Assembly (NCBI GenBank): GCA_025059945.1
Contig: JANXDC010000012.1
Coordinates: 124,001 to 188,000 of the forward strand
DNA from: Bacteroidota bacterium
GTDB lineage: Bacteria; Bacteroidota; Rhodothermia; JANXDC01
Direction: 5' to 3'
DNA: 64,000 nucleotides
Under the pieces are notes generated by a model that saw only the letters and a program-made list of their open reading frames with translations, did not search any database and was not told the origin of the DNA. Positions 35,275 through 42,909 of this stretch are shown here, piece after piece. The position numbers were made by a program, and so were the translations under genes. Position 1 is the first letter of the stretch; each line of letters opens with the position of its first letter.

Positions 35275-35996
35275 CCCAGTAACTCCAGCAGGCGCACGAG
35301 AGCCGCAGTGGCGCGCTCCCGGACGGAATCGTGAACCCGATCGGAAAGAGCGGTGGGCTCGAGGTTGATCTCGACCGTATAGGCGCCCGATTCCCAGGCG
35401 ATCTCCGGAAGCCAGGCCGCCGGATAAACAACGGCGGAGGTGCCGATCACCAAAAAGACCTCAGCGCGTCGGGCGGCGGCCTCGGCCCGCATCCAGGCCT
35501 CTTCCGGCAGAGGTTCGCCAAACCAGACCACATCGGGCCGAACAAGCTCCCCGCAGTGCGCGCAACGGGGCGGCTCTTTGAGCTCTGTATCGGGTTCGAC
35601 CCAGGGCCGCTGGCAGGCGACGCAACGGTTGCGTTCTATGTTGCCGTGCAGCTCCACCACGTTGCGGCTGCCGGCGCGCCGGTGCAGGTTGTCGACGTTC
35701 TGCGTGATGAGCGTAAAATCCGGATAGCGCTCCTCCAGCGCAACAAGGGCCAGATGGGCGGCGTTCGGCTGGGCCTCCCGCGCCACCCGACGCCGGTGTT
35801 CGTACCAAGACCAGACAAGCTCGGGGTTGCGCAGGAAGGCCTTTACGTTGGCCAGCTCTTCGGGCTTGAACCGGGCCCAGAGGCCCTCTGGGCTGCGAAA
35901 AGTCGGAATTCCGCTCTCCGCGGATATGCCCGCTCCGGTTAGCACGGCCACTGAGCGGGCGCGCCGCAGTCGTTCAATGGTCTTCGGATGGTACAT
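35271..35996 (-). CDS. cobB: Sirtuin NAD-dependent protein deacylase
   Basis: 241 residues, Sir2 family. VLTGAGISAESGIPTFRS (NAD binding), LITQNVDNLHRRAGS and catalytic H117 in VVELHGNIER. Structural zinc is held by C125, C128, C145 and C148. Y65 and R68 in WSWYEHRRR form the YxxR pair that class III sirtuins use to bind succinyl or malonyl lysine, so desuccinylase activity is likely besides deacetylation. Overlaps rluD upstream by 23 bases and pyk downstream by 4. Confidence 0.93.
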   Translation of the reverse strand: MYHPKTIERLRRARSVAVLTGAGISAESGIPTFRSPEGLWARFKPEELANVKAFLRNPELVWSWYEHRRRVAREAQPNAAHLALVALEERYPDFTLITQNVDNLHRRAGSRNVVELHGNIERNRCVACQRPWVEPDTELKEPPRCAHCGELVRPDVVWFGEPLPEEAWMRAEAAARRAEVFLVIGTSAVVYPAAWLPEIAWESGAYTVEINLEPTALSDRVHDSVRERATAALVRLLELLG

Positions 35997-36972
35997 GGCT
36001 CATGCGGCGCAGCAGTTCCATCACCTCGGCCATGTCCTCAGGGGGATCGGCCGCAAACTGGAGCCATTGCCCCGTTACGGGGTGCCGAAACCCCAGCGTG
36101 CGGGCGTGCAGGGCCTGTCGGGGCAGGCGTTCCAGAAGCGCCTGATACGCAGCTCGCCGGCCGGCGCGCTCAGCCCCGTAGCGCAGGGTCCGCCCCCCGT
36201 AGACCGGATCCCCGAAGACGGGATGCCCCAGCCAGGCGCAATGCACCCGTATTTGGTGCGTGCGACCCGTAAGCAGGCGCAGCTCAAGCAGAGAGAGCGC
36301 CTCGTAGCGCTCCAAGACCCGGTAGCGCGTCACAGCCGGCTTGCCCGAAGCCAGAACGGCCATGCGCTTGCGGTCGCGCGGATCTCGACCAATGGGGGCC
36401 GAGATCTCGCCCTCCGGCTCCGGATGCCCCCAGACCAGCGCCCAATAGCGGCGCTCCAAAGTTCGAAGCTGAAACTGCCGGGCTAGGTTCGCGTGTGTGC
36501 CTTCGTCCTTGGCCACCAAGAGCAGTCCGGAGGTGTCCTTGTCAAGTCGGTGCACGATACCGGGCCGGAGCACGGGATCGTTCAGCCCCGAAAGCCGGCC
36601 TACGTGGGCAAGCAGCCCGTTTACGAGCGTGCCGCTCCAGTGCCCAAAGGCCGGGTGCACGACCACGCCGGGGGGTTTATTGAGCACCAACAGGTAGGCG
36701 TCCTCATAACGGATATCTAGCTCCATGGGCTCAGGCCGCACCTCCGGAGGCGGGGGCTTGGGGATCATGACCTCGATCCGGTCGCCAGCCCGCACGCGAT
36801 AGCCCGCCCTCGTGGCGAGCTCGCCTGAGACCCGCACCAGGCCCGCCGCTATGGCGGCCTGCACCCGGGAGCGCGTGGCGTGCTCCAGGCGCCGCGCGAT
36901 GTAGAGATCAAGCCGTTCCCGCTCCCGATAGCCAGCGGGAACCTCGAGGACGACACGACGCACTTCAGCCAT
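35974..36972 (-). CDS. rluD: RluA/RluD-family 23S rRNA pseudouridine synthase
   Basis: 332 residues: S4-type RNA-binding domain (about 12-70, RLDLYIARRLEHATRSRVQ), then the catalytic core with NKPPGVVVHPAFGHWSGTLV and the active-site Asp in GIVHRLDKDTSGLLLVAKD, later LLTGRTHQIRVHCAWLGHPV. The domain order and spacing match RluD (positions 1911/1915/1917 in E. coli numbering), but RluC-like specificity cannot be excluded. ATG at 36972 gives a family-like N-terminus; an ATG five codons earlier is possible. Confidence 0.9.
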   Translation of the reverse strand: MAEVRRVVLEVPAGYRERERLDLYIARRLEHATRSRVQAAIAAGLVRVSGELATRAGYRVRAGDRIEVMIPKPPPPEVRPEPMELDIRYEDAYLLVLNKPPGVVVHPAFGHWSGTLVNGLLAHVGRLSGLNDPVLRPGIVHRLDKDTSGLLLVAKDEGTHANLARQFQLRTLERRYWALVWGHPEPEGEISAPIGRDPRDRKRMAVLASGKPAVTRYRVLERYEALSLLELRLLTGRTHQIRVHCAWLGHPVFGDPVYGGRTLRYGAERAGRRAAYQALLERLPRQALHARTLGFRHPVTGQWLQFAADPPEDMAEVMELLRRMSHVPSEDH

Positions 36973-37546
36973 CGGAGGCCGCAGCATGGCGAAGGCGCAT
37001 TCGGGCGCGGATGCGTTCTAGTTCCGGCTTCAGGAGGTCCCAGAGCGAGTCTGGAGCGGCAAGCGTTACGGAGACCACGTGATGGTTTGGCGTAAGCAGG
37101 GCCGCCTGCACAGCGTGCAACACCTGCTGCGTGCCCGGCACGAGCACGTGACCCTCGATTTCGTGCGCTTCTAGACCCGCTATCTGGGTGCGGCGCTCTT
37201 CGTGCACCTCCGTATTGGGGGCCGTGGCCGTCTGCTTGATCAGGCGCCGGCGCAATAGCTCAAGCGAAAGCGTATCCCGAACCGGATCATAGGGGGCGGC
37301 GCGGACGACCACGTTGTTGTAGCTCATCGGCACCCCCGGGGCTCGGGCCCGGAGCTCATACCAGCGCCGCTCCCCGCGCCAACCGGCCGGAAGCCAGACC
37401 TCTAAGGCGTCGCGGCCCACAACGAGCACGGAGTCGCGCCGCAGCACAAAGCGCTCCACATCCGAGGCCGGACGATCGCGCTCCAGACGGCCGCAGCCCA
37501 GGCTCAGCAGAAGCAAGCTAAGCGCAATCGCGCTCGTAGATCGCAT
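36965..37546 (-). CDS. Predicted lipoprotein of unknown function
   Basis: 193 residues. Lipobox SLLLLSLGC with lipidation Cys18. The mature part reads RFVLRRDSVLVVGRDALEVW, then SYNNVVVRAAPYDPVRDTLS and ends with ALLTPNHHVVSVTLAAPDSL and ELERIRARMRLRHA, an alpha/beta pattern reminiscent of small PsbP/DUF1795-type lipoproteins, but not clearly assigned. ATG chosen for the signal peptide; the longer ORF is unlikely. Overlaps the GNAT gene by 29 bases and rluD by 8. Confidence 0.65.
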   Translation of the reverse strand: MRSTSAIALSLLLLSLGCGRLERDRPASDVERFVLRRDSVLVVGRDALEVWLPAGWRGERRWYELRARAPGVPMSYNNVVVRAAPYDPVRDTLSLELLRRRLIKQTATAPNTEVHEERRTQIAGLEAHEIEGHVLVPGTQQVLHAVQAALLTPNHHVVSVTLAAPDSLWDLLKPELERIRARMRLRHAAASDG

Positions 37547-37976
37547 ACGCCGCTCGACGAAAGCCGGTCCGTTCGTATACGGCCATGGCCATCCGATTTT
37601 CTTGGTGCACGTACAGACGCAAGCCGCAAACGTCACTAGAGGCGCGGGCTGCGGCCTGCACTTCCCGCAAAAGGGCGCGAAAAACCCCACGACCTCGCCA
37701 TGAGGGCGCAACGTAGACGCTCTGCACCCACCAAAAATATCGGGCCCGCCAATCGCTCCACTCCCTGGTGATAAGCAGCTGCCCTACAGGAGTCGATCCG
37801 TTTTTTGCTATCCAATAACGGCCTTTTTGAGAGTCCCGCAGCACAGCCTCCACGCCGGCCCGCACCCGCTCGGGATCCAGGGTCAGGCCCTCAGACTCCC
37901 AGGCCAGGGCCAGGTTGAAAGCGACGATCGCCTCCGCGTCCTCCCAAGAGGCCACATGCACCCGAAACGAGCTCAT
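37518..37976 (-). CDS. GNAT-family N-acetyltransferase
   Basis: 152 residues of the Gcn5 fold: WEDAEAIVAFNLALAWESEG at the N-terminus, the acetyl-CoA motif VQSVYVAPSWRGRGVFRALL, and LYVHQENRMAMAVYERTGFR closing the fold. Substrate unknown. Start overlaps the stop of the hexapeptide acyltransferase (ATGA), and the longer ORF running across that gene is spurious. Confidence 0.88.
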   Translation of the reverse strand: MSSFRVHVASWEDAEAIVAFNLALAWESEGLTLDPERVRAGVEAVLRDSQKGRYWIAKNGSTPVGQLLITREWSDWRARYFWWVQSVYVAPSWRGRGVFRALLREVQAAARASSDVCGLRLYVHQENRMAMAVYERTGFRRAAYAIYERDCA

Positions 37977-38734
37977 TCCGTCCAACCCTGGTTCTCCAGC
38001 CGCTGTTCCTGTGGTACCGGCCCAGCAGGACGCGCCGGAACACCCTTGTAAATGAGACCCGGTTGCGCATGCCGCGTCAGCACAGCACCGGCGCCTACCA
38101 GCGCGTCCTCCCCGATTTCTATGCCCGGCAGGATCGTCGCATGCACCCCAATGCGCCCGCCTCGACGCACGGTCACGCCGCGAAAACGCCGAAAGCGCTC
38201 CGCCGTGCGGCCCGCAAAGGGATCGTTGCTTGTGGCTACACAGGGGGCGACGAACACAAAATCCTCCAGCCGCGAGTAGGCCGTTATGTAGGCGTTTGTT
38301 TCTAGTTTGCAATAACGGCCTATGAGGCAGTCGTTCTCCACCGCCACCCCCCGGCCGATGATCGTGCCCGCGCCCACCTGAACACGCTCCCGCACCGTGG
38401 CCAGGTCCGCCACCATGACGCCGGCCTCCAGGCGCGCCCCCGCATATATGATGGCGTGCGCCCCGATCAGGCATCCGTCGCCGATCTCCGCCGGCGGCTG
38501 CTCTTCGGCCCGCGTGACGGCGCTGCGCGCGGCCCGCATGGGCTGCTTGCCGATCACGGCGTGCTCGTCTATGCGCACCCCATCCCCGATGCGCACACCG
38601 GCGTGCACCACCACATGATGCCCGATTCGGCAGTTGCGCCCGATGCGCACCCCCGCCCCGATCACGACAAAAGCGCCCAGCTCCGTGCCTGGACCGATCT
38701 CGGCCGTGGGATCGATCCAGCATGTCGCCCTCAT
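37973..38734 (-). CDS. Left-handed beta-helix (hexapeptide) acyltransferase
   Basis: 253 residues built of hexapeptide turns: WIDPTAEIGPGTELGAFVVI, VRIGRNCRIGHHVVVHAGVR, RVQVGAGTIIGRGVAVENDC and a C-terminal GRIGVHATILPGIEIGEDAL, ending YKGVPARP. Such trimeric enzymes transfer acetyl or acyl groups to nucleotide sugars or lipid A precursors. The GVPAR ending favours an acetyltransferase of the WbbJ/WlbB kind over LpxA or LpxD. The ATG overlaps the HIT gene stop (ATGA). Substrate not identified. Confidence 0.8.
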   Translation of the reverse strand: MRATCWIDPTAEIGPGTELGAFVVIGAGVRIGRNCRIGHHVVVHAGVRIGDGVRIDEHAVIGKQPMRAARSAVTRAEEQPPAEIGDGCLIGAHAIIYAGARLEAGVMVADLATVRERVQVGAGTIIGRGVAVENDCLIGRYCKLETNAYITAYSRLEDFVFVAPCVATSNDPFAGRTAERFRRFRGVTVRRGGRIGVHATILPGIEIGEDALVGAGAVLTRHAQPGLIYKGVPARPAGPVPQEQRLENQGWTE

Positions 38735-39231
38735 GGATGCAGATGCGGCAGTATCTCGCGTAGCTTCTTCCATGTCTCCTCCAACGCCTCGGAGATAACC
38801 TTCACCTCCCCGAGCACGGGCATGAAATTCGTGTCCCCGTGCCAGCGGGGCACCACATGCAGGTGCACGTGATCCTCGATCCCGGCCCCCGCCACGCGGC
38901 CCAGGTTCATGCCCACATTATAGCCGTGGGGCTGCATAAGCGCATCGAGGGCCCGGATGGCCAAGCGCGCAGCACACCAGAGCTCCAGCAGTTCGGCCTC
39001 CTCAAGCCGCAGCAGCGAGTCCACATGCCGGAAGGGCACGGCCATCAGATGGCCGCTGTTGTACGGGTACAAGTTCAGCACAAGGAAAACGCGTTCGCCC
39101 CGCCAGACGATCAAGTTCTCGGGGCTGTCGGGCCTCTGAGGAGCCTCGCAGAAAATGCAATCCCGAGACCCGGATCCCTCCTTGAAAGAGGCGATGTACC
39201 GAGAGCGCCAGGGGGAAAAGAGCCGCTCCAT
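38731..39231 (-). CDS. HIT-family nucleotide hydrolase/phosphorylase
   Basis: 166 residues. HIT motif HVHLHVVPRW (about 127-136), Zn-type CIFC near residue 26, and the family start MERLFSPWRSRYIASF, typical of Ap4A phosphorylase-like HIT proteins of many bacteria. Substrate probably diadenosine polyphosphates or related nucleotides. The start at 39231 is chosen because the longer ORF overlaps bshB1. Follows bshB1 after 44 bases. Confidence 0.9.
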   Translation of the reverse strand: MERLFSPWRSRYIASFKEGSGSRDCIFCEAPQRPDSPENLIVWRGERVFLVLNLYPYNSGHLMAVPFRHVDSLLRLEEAELLELWCAARLAIRALDALMQPHGYNVGMNLGRVAGAGIEDHVHLHVVPRWHGDTNFMPVLGEVKVISEALEETWKKLREILPHLHP

Positions 39232-39275
39232 AGGGACCAAGGTGTGGTGGGCGTTCAAAGATACGCAACAGGGCC

Positions 39276-40022
39276 TCAGCGCGGCGGCCGCGCATGAAGA
39301 ACCTGCATGAGATCGTCTACGGGCAGCGGCCACTTGTGATAACGAAAGCCCTCGGCGTAGGCGGCTCCGATGAGCAGGCCGAAGTGCCGCAGCCGACCGA
39401 TGAGCCCCTCCCAGAAGCGATCCGTAGAGAGTAACGTCGGCGGGTCGTCCCCGGCGTAATCGGGGCTGAAAAGCTGAGACCGGTAGGCCCGCACGGCCTG
39501 TAAGCGTTCCTCGATCACATCCGATATGTCCACTACGAAGTGCGGCCGCAGATCATCGTGCTGTAGGTAATGCAGGATGTGATGAGGCCGCCAGGGCTCC
39601 TGCGGGGTGCCATCGGCCTCCAGCGTTTGGATTCGACGCAGGCCGGCGTAAAAGGAGGCCTCCACGACCAGACGGGCGGCATGTTCGTGATCCGGATGCC
39701 GATCCGTGGGCGCGTTTACCAGGATCAGATGCGGTCGATAGCGGCGCAGCACCCGGATCACGGCCAACCGCGCCGCTTCGTTTAGGGGGATGTGGCCGTC
39801 TGGAAGGCCTAGGTTTTCGCGTATGCTTAAGCCCAGTATGCGCGCGGCCGCCTCGGCTTCCTGGGCGCGTATTTCAGGCGTGCCGCGCGTACCCAGCTCC
39901 CCGCGCGTGAGATCTACAATCCCGGTCCGATAACCGGCCCGAGCAAGCTTAAGAAGCGTGCCGCCGCAGGAGAGCTCTGCGTCGTCCGGGTGCGCAGCGA
40001 AGGCCAATACATCTAGCTGCAT
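39276..40022 (-). CDS. bshB1: Bacillithiol biosynthesis deacetylase BshB1
   Basis: 248 residues, PIG-L/LmbE metal-dependent deacetylase that converts GlcNAc-malate to GlcN-malate in bacillithiol synthesis. Zinc site AAHPDDAELSCGGT (H11, D14) and the late His in APTDRHPDHEHAARLVVE. The TRGELGTRGTPEIRAQEAEA stretch is a BshB1 hallmark. The first gene of the 13-gene leftward run, with GGAG 6 bases before the ATG and a predicted promoter. bshA and bshC are not in the window. Confidence 0.9.
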   Translation of the reverse strand: MQLDVLAFAAHPDDAELSCGGTLLKLARAGYRTGIVDLTRGELGTRGTPEIRAQEAEAAARILGLSIRENLGLPDGHIPLNEAARLAVIRVLRRYRPHLILVNAPTDRHPDHEHAARLVVEASFYAGLRRIQTLEADGTPQEPWRPHHILHYLQHDDLRPHFVVDISDVIEERLQAVRAYRSQLFSPDYAGDDPPTLLSTDRFWEGLIGRLRHFGLLIGAAYAEGFRYHKWPLPVDDLMQVLHARPPR

Positions 40023-40045
40023 CGGGATCTCCGAAAAACGGGACG

Positions 40046-40074
40046 AAGTTACGAGCTCGCGCCTTATGGGTCCA
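40046..40074 (-). promoter_or_regulatory. Predicted promoter of the bshB1-led operon
   Basis: Minus strand TGGACC (40074-40069), 17-base spacer, TAACTT (40051-40046). The start would be near 40038, 16 bases before the bshB1 ATG. Confidence 0.45.
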
Positions 40075-40102
40075 GCCGTTAGCGAACTCGGGGAGTCCGG
40101 TC

Positions 40103-40110
40103 TATTTTTG
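40103..40110 (+). promoter_or_regulatory. -7 element directly before the methyltransferase start
   Basis: TATTTTTG matches TAnnTTTG exactly, with TTAGCG (40079-40084) 18 bases upstream as a weak -35. The expected transcription start (about 40115) coincides with the ATG at 40115, so the mRNA could be leaderless. Confidence 0.5.
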
Positions 40111-40114
40111 CGAT

Positions 40115-40750
40115 ATGCGCAAGCTCTTGCCGCATGAAATCCGGCGCCCCAGCCTAGAGGAGCTCCCTCGGCTTCCCCGGCATCCGATCGTGCTCGTGGC
40201 GGAGAACATCCGAAGCCTGCACAACGTGGGCTCTTTTTTCCGCACCGCCGACGGGGCGCGCATCGAGAAAGTTTACCTAACGGGCTTTACGGGCACGCCT
40301 GAACGGGCTGAGGTGCGCAAAACCGCCCTAGGAGCCGAGGCCTCTGTGCCGTGGGAGCACGATCCGGACACGCTAGCCGTGCTGGAGCGCCTGCGAGCGG
40401 CCGGCTATCGGATCGCAGCCCTGGAGCTAACCGACTGTAGCCGCCCCTACCACGCCGTGCGCCCAGAGGAATTCCCCTTGGCGCTCGTGGTAGGCAACGA
40501 GCTTACGGGCGTTTCGGATGCGGCCCTGCAGCGATGCGATTTCGCCCTCGAGATCCCTCAGTACGGGATCAAGCACTCCCTGAACGTCTCTGTTGCCGCC
40601 GGGGTGGTCCTTTTCACCCTGGTGCATCTGTACCGAGAGGCCTGCGGCCTACCCAGCGGGTATACGCCCGAGCAGGAACATCTACTGGGGCGCTTCCGCG
40701 GCCGTGAGGCGCTCTCGCAGGACCCTTGCGGCCTGCACCATGGCCCATAG
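40115..40750 (+). CDS. TrmH/SpoU-family RNA 2'-O-methyltransferase
   Basis: 211 residues with the SPOUT knot: VLVAENIRSLHNVGSFFRTA (motif 1), LALVVGNELTGVS (motif 2) and IPQYGIKHSLNVSVAAGVVL (motif 3, SAM pocket). Target could be tRNA Gm18 or rRNA; the compact form without an extra RNA-binding domain leans toward tRNA-type enzymes but cannot be decided. No ribosome-binding site is visible, fitting a leaderless transcript. The last 69 bases overlap the 3' end of metE on the other strand. Confidence 0.88.
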   Translation: MRKLLPHEIRRPSLEELPRLPRHPIVLVAENIRSLHNVGSFFRTADGARIEKVYLTGFTGTPERAEVRKTALGAEASVPWEHDPDTLAVLERLRAAGYRIAALELTDCSRPYHAVRPEEFPLALVVGNELTGVSDAALQRCDFALEIPQYGIKHSLNVSVAAGVVLFTLVHLYREACGLPSGYTPEQEHLLGRFRGREALSQDPCGLHHGP

Positions 40751-42850
40751 ATTGCGCTCCACTTCCTGCCAAGTGCGGGTCTTCAGACCGCAGTCAGGGT
40801 TGACCCAGAGCCGTTCCGGGGTAATGTACCTTAAATATGCCTCTAGGCGCCTCGTTACCTCTTCTGGGCTCACCTCCTGGGGCGAGTGCACATCGAAGGC
40901 TCCGGGACCTACGGAGAGCCCCAGGCCTTTTAGGGCCTCAAGAAAACGCGGCTCCTGGCGAGAGGCCTCGATGCTGACCACATCGGGATCCATGGCCTCA
41001 AGAAAGGGCCTCAGCACCGCGTAATCGGAGTAGCAAAGGTGCACGTGCACTTGCACCCGGGGCCCCACAGGAACAGCGCGCCGGAAGGCCTCTCGGACCA
41101 GCTCCAGATATGCCGGACGATCCGAGGCCCGAAGGGGAAGCTTCTCGAGCAGGGCCGGTTCGTCGATCTGCAAAAACCGAAAACCCGCCTCCTCTATGGC
41201 CCGCACCTCTTCTGAGAGGGCTTCGGCGAGGTTCAGCACGACTTGAGCGAAGCTTGCCCCTTCAGGTAGGTAACTCCAAGCCGCCAACGTAATAGGTCCC
41301 GTCAGAATAGCCTTCACGGGCTTGTGGGTGAGGCTTTGGGCGTAGCGCAGTTCCTCCAGGATCAGGGGTCTTGTGCGCCGCGCCGGACCCGACAGGATCG
41401 GGGGCCGGTACACGCGGCTTCCGTAGGACAGAACCCAGCCTCCGGGGTTGAGGTGAAAGCCCTCTAGCCGCTCGGCGAAGAACTCCACCATGTCGCTGCG
41501 CTCCGGCTCCCCATGCACCAGCACGTCCAGGCCGACTTCCTCTTGAAAGCGGATCACGCGCCAGATGGCCTGCCTTATGGCTTCCCAGTAGGCCGCAGAG
41601 GCGAGCTTGCCCTCTCGGAGCCTAGCCCGAAGAGCGCGCAGCTCTTGGGTCTGCGGAAAGCTTCCGATGGTGGTGGTGGGCAAAAGCGGCAGCCCTAGGT
41701 CCTGCTGCGCCTGGCGTCGCACTTCAAGAGGGGGCCGGGGCCTAGGCGGGGAGTCCGGATCAGAAAACCGCGTCGGCTCCTGACGGGGTCGCCAGCGCTC
41801 AGCCTCCCGCCAGGCCGCCTCTTCTTGACTGAGCATGCGGCTTAGTAGGGCCAGCTCACGCAGCCGCTCCTCGGCGAAGGCCAGTTTCCCCTCCAGGCCC
41901 GGAGGCGGGGTCTCAACCCGCCAGGGCAGGTGGTATAACGGGGCGCGTGGGGCTAGCCACAGTTCGCGACCCGTTTCCCCCAGAGCCCCCTGCAAGCGAT
42001 CGGCTAGCTCCGGCAAGGGGGTGCGCCAGACCTCTTGGCCCTCCACCACGCCCAAGACGAGCACGCCGGGCGCTTGGGAAAGCTCGGCCCAAATCGCCTG
42101 TTCCTTGAGGTCTAGGCTTACGCCAGCCCAGGGCAGACCATAGAGCACCCCTCGCACCCGGGGCTCCGGAAACAGGTAGGGGCAAAGGAGCACAAGCGGC
42201 AGCGCCGAAAGCATGCGTGCATAAAGCCCCCTTAGCAAGGGCGCATCCTCAGCCGCTTCGTCCAAACCCAAGGCGGGCTCCTCCAAAAGGGCTAAGGGGG
42301 CTCCGGCCTGCTTGAGCTCGGCCAAAAAGACGGCGTACACCTCCCCCAGCGCCCCCAGGTGTTCGGCGCGCCTTTGCTCCGGGGGAGGGTTTTGGGCTAA
42401 GCGCAGCAGGGTGTAAGGTCCAAGCAGCAGGGGCAGCCCTTCGGGGTGGCTCCGGTAAGCCGCAAGGGGCTTGTTCCAGTGAGGGCGGTAGTCGGGTTTC
42501 TCCGGAAGCGCCGGGGCCAAGTAATGGTAGTTCGTCCCAAACCATTTCCTTAGGGGCAGCGCGCCTTTGCCGCGCGCCAGGGCGTAGTAGGCCTCAGGAT
42601 CTTCGGGGTCTATGGGGTAGATCCCCACCATGATGGCCACATCCAGCAGGGGATCATACAGGCTCATCTCTCCCACCGGATAGCGATCCACGTACCGGCG
42701 GTAGGTGGCCAGCCGCAGTTCCTCTAGAGTCTCAAGCCCCCTCCAGAAGTCCGCCTCGGAGATCTTTCCCGCCCAGTAGCCCTCTAAGAGCTCCTTGTAC
42801 TCCCGGCTTGGGCCCAACCGGGGAAGGCCATAGGCCAGCGTTTTGAACAT
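40682..42850 (-). CDS. metE: Cobalamin-independent methionine synthase
   Basis: Transfers methyl from methyltetrahydrofolate (polyglutamate) to homocysteine. 722 residues, slightly short of the roughly 750 of E. coli. The C-terminal half has LLPTTTIGSFPQTQELRALR, VHGEPERSDMVEFFAE, and zinc ligands in VQVHVHLCYSDY (His and Cys) and WVNPDCGLKTRTW (Cys). The N-terminal half is a divergent copy of the barrel. AAGGAGGGGGAT immediately precedes the ATG. The Leu/Pro/Glu-rich composition differs somewhat from neighbours, recalling Thermus-like MetE proteins; acquisition by transfer is possible. Uses homocysteine from metX/metY. No riboswitch was seen before it. Confidence 0.92.
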   Translation of the reverse strand: MFKTLAYGLPRLGPSREYKELLEGYWAGKISEADFWRGLETLEELRLATYRRYVDRYPVGEMSLYDPLLDVAIMVGIYPIDPEDPEAYYALARGKGALPLRKWFGTNYHYLAPALPEKPDYRPHWNKPLAAYRSHPEGLPLLLGPYTLLRLAQNPPPEQRRAEHLGALGEVYAVFLAELKQAGAPLALLEEPALGLDEAAEDAPLLRGLYARMLSALPLVLLCPYLFPEPRVRGVLYGLPWAGVSLDLKEQAIWAELSQAPGVLVLGVVEGQEVWRTPLPELADRLQGALGETGRELWLAPRAPLYHLPWRVETPPPGLEGKLAFAEERLRELALLSRMLSQEEAAWREAERWRPRQEPTRFSDPDSPPRPRPPLEVRRQAQQDLGLPLLPTTTIGSFPQTQELRALRARLREGKLASAAYWEAIRQAIWRVIRFQEEVGLDVLVHGEPERSDMVEFFAERLEGFHLNPGGWVLSYGSRVYRPPILSGPARRTRPLILEELRYAQSLTHKPVKAILTGPITLAAWSYLPEGASFAQVVLNLAEALSEEVRAIEEAGFRFLQIDEPALLEKLPLRASDRPAYLELVREAFRRAVPVGPRVQVHVHLCYSDYAVLRPFLEAMDPDVVSIEASRQEPRFLEALKGLGLSVGPGAFDVHSPQEVSPEEVTRRLEAYLRYITPERLWVNPDCGLKTRTWQEVERNLWAMVQAARVLRERLTAAEAPQ

Positions 42851-42909
42851 ATCCCCCTCCTTATAAAGGCGAATCGGACGCTATAACCCTCTCGCAGATC
42901 AAAATAAAG

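Noticed and set aside
37977-38723. N-terminal extension of the GNAT protein
   Set aside because: The extension is a shadow of the hexapeptide acyltransferase in another frame; the GNAT start overlaps the stop as ATGA.
40682-42909. A riboswitch upstream of metE
   Set aside because: Only 59 bases separate it from the preceding gene and no SAM, cobalamin or T-box core elements are visible.
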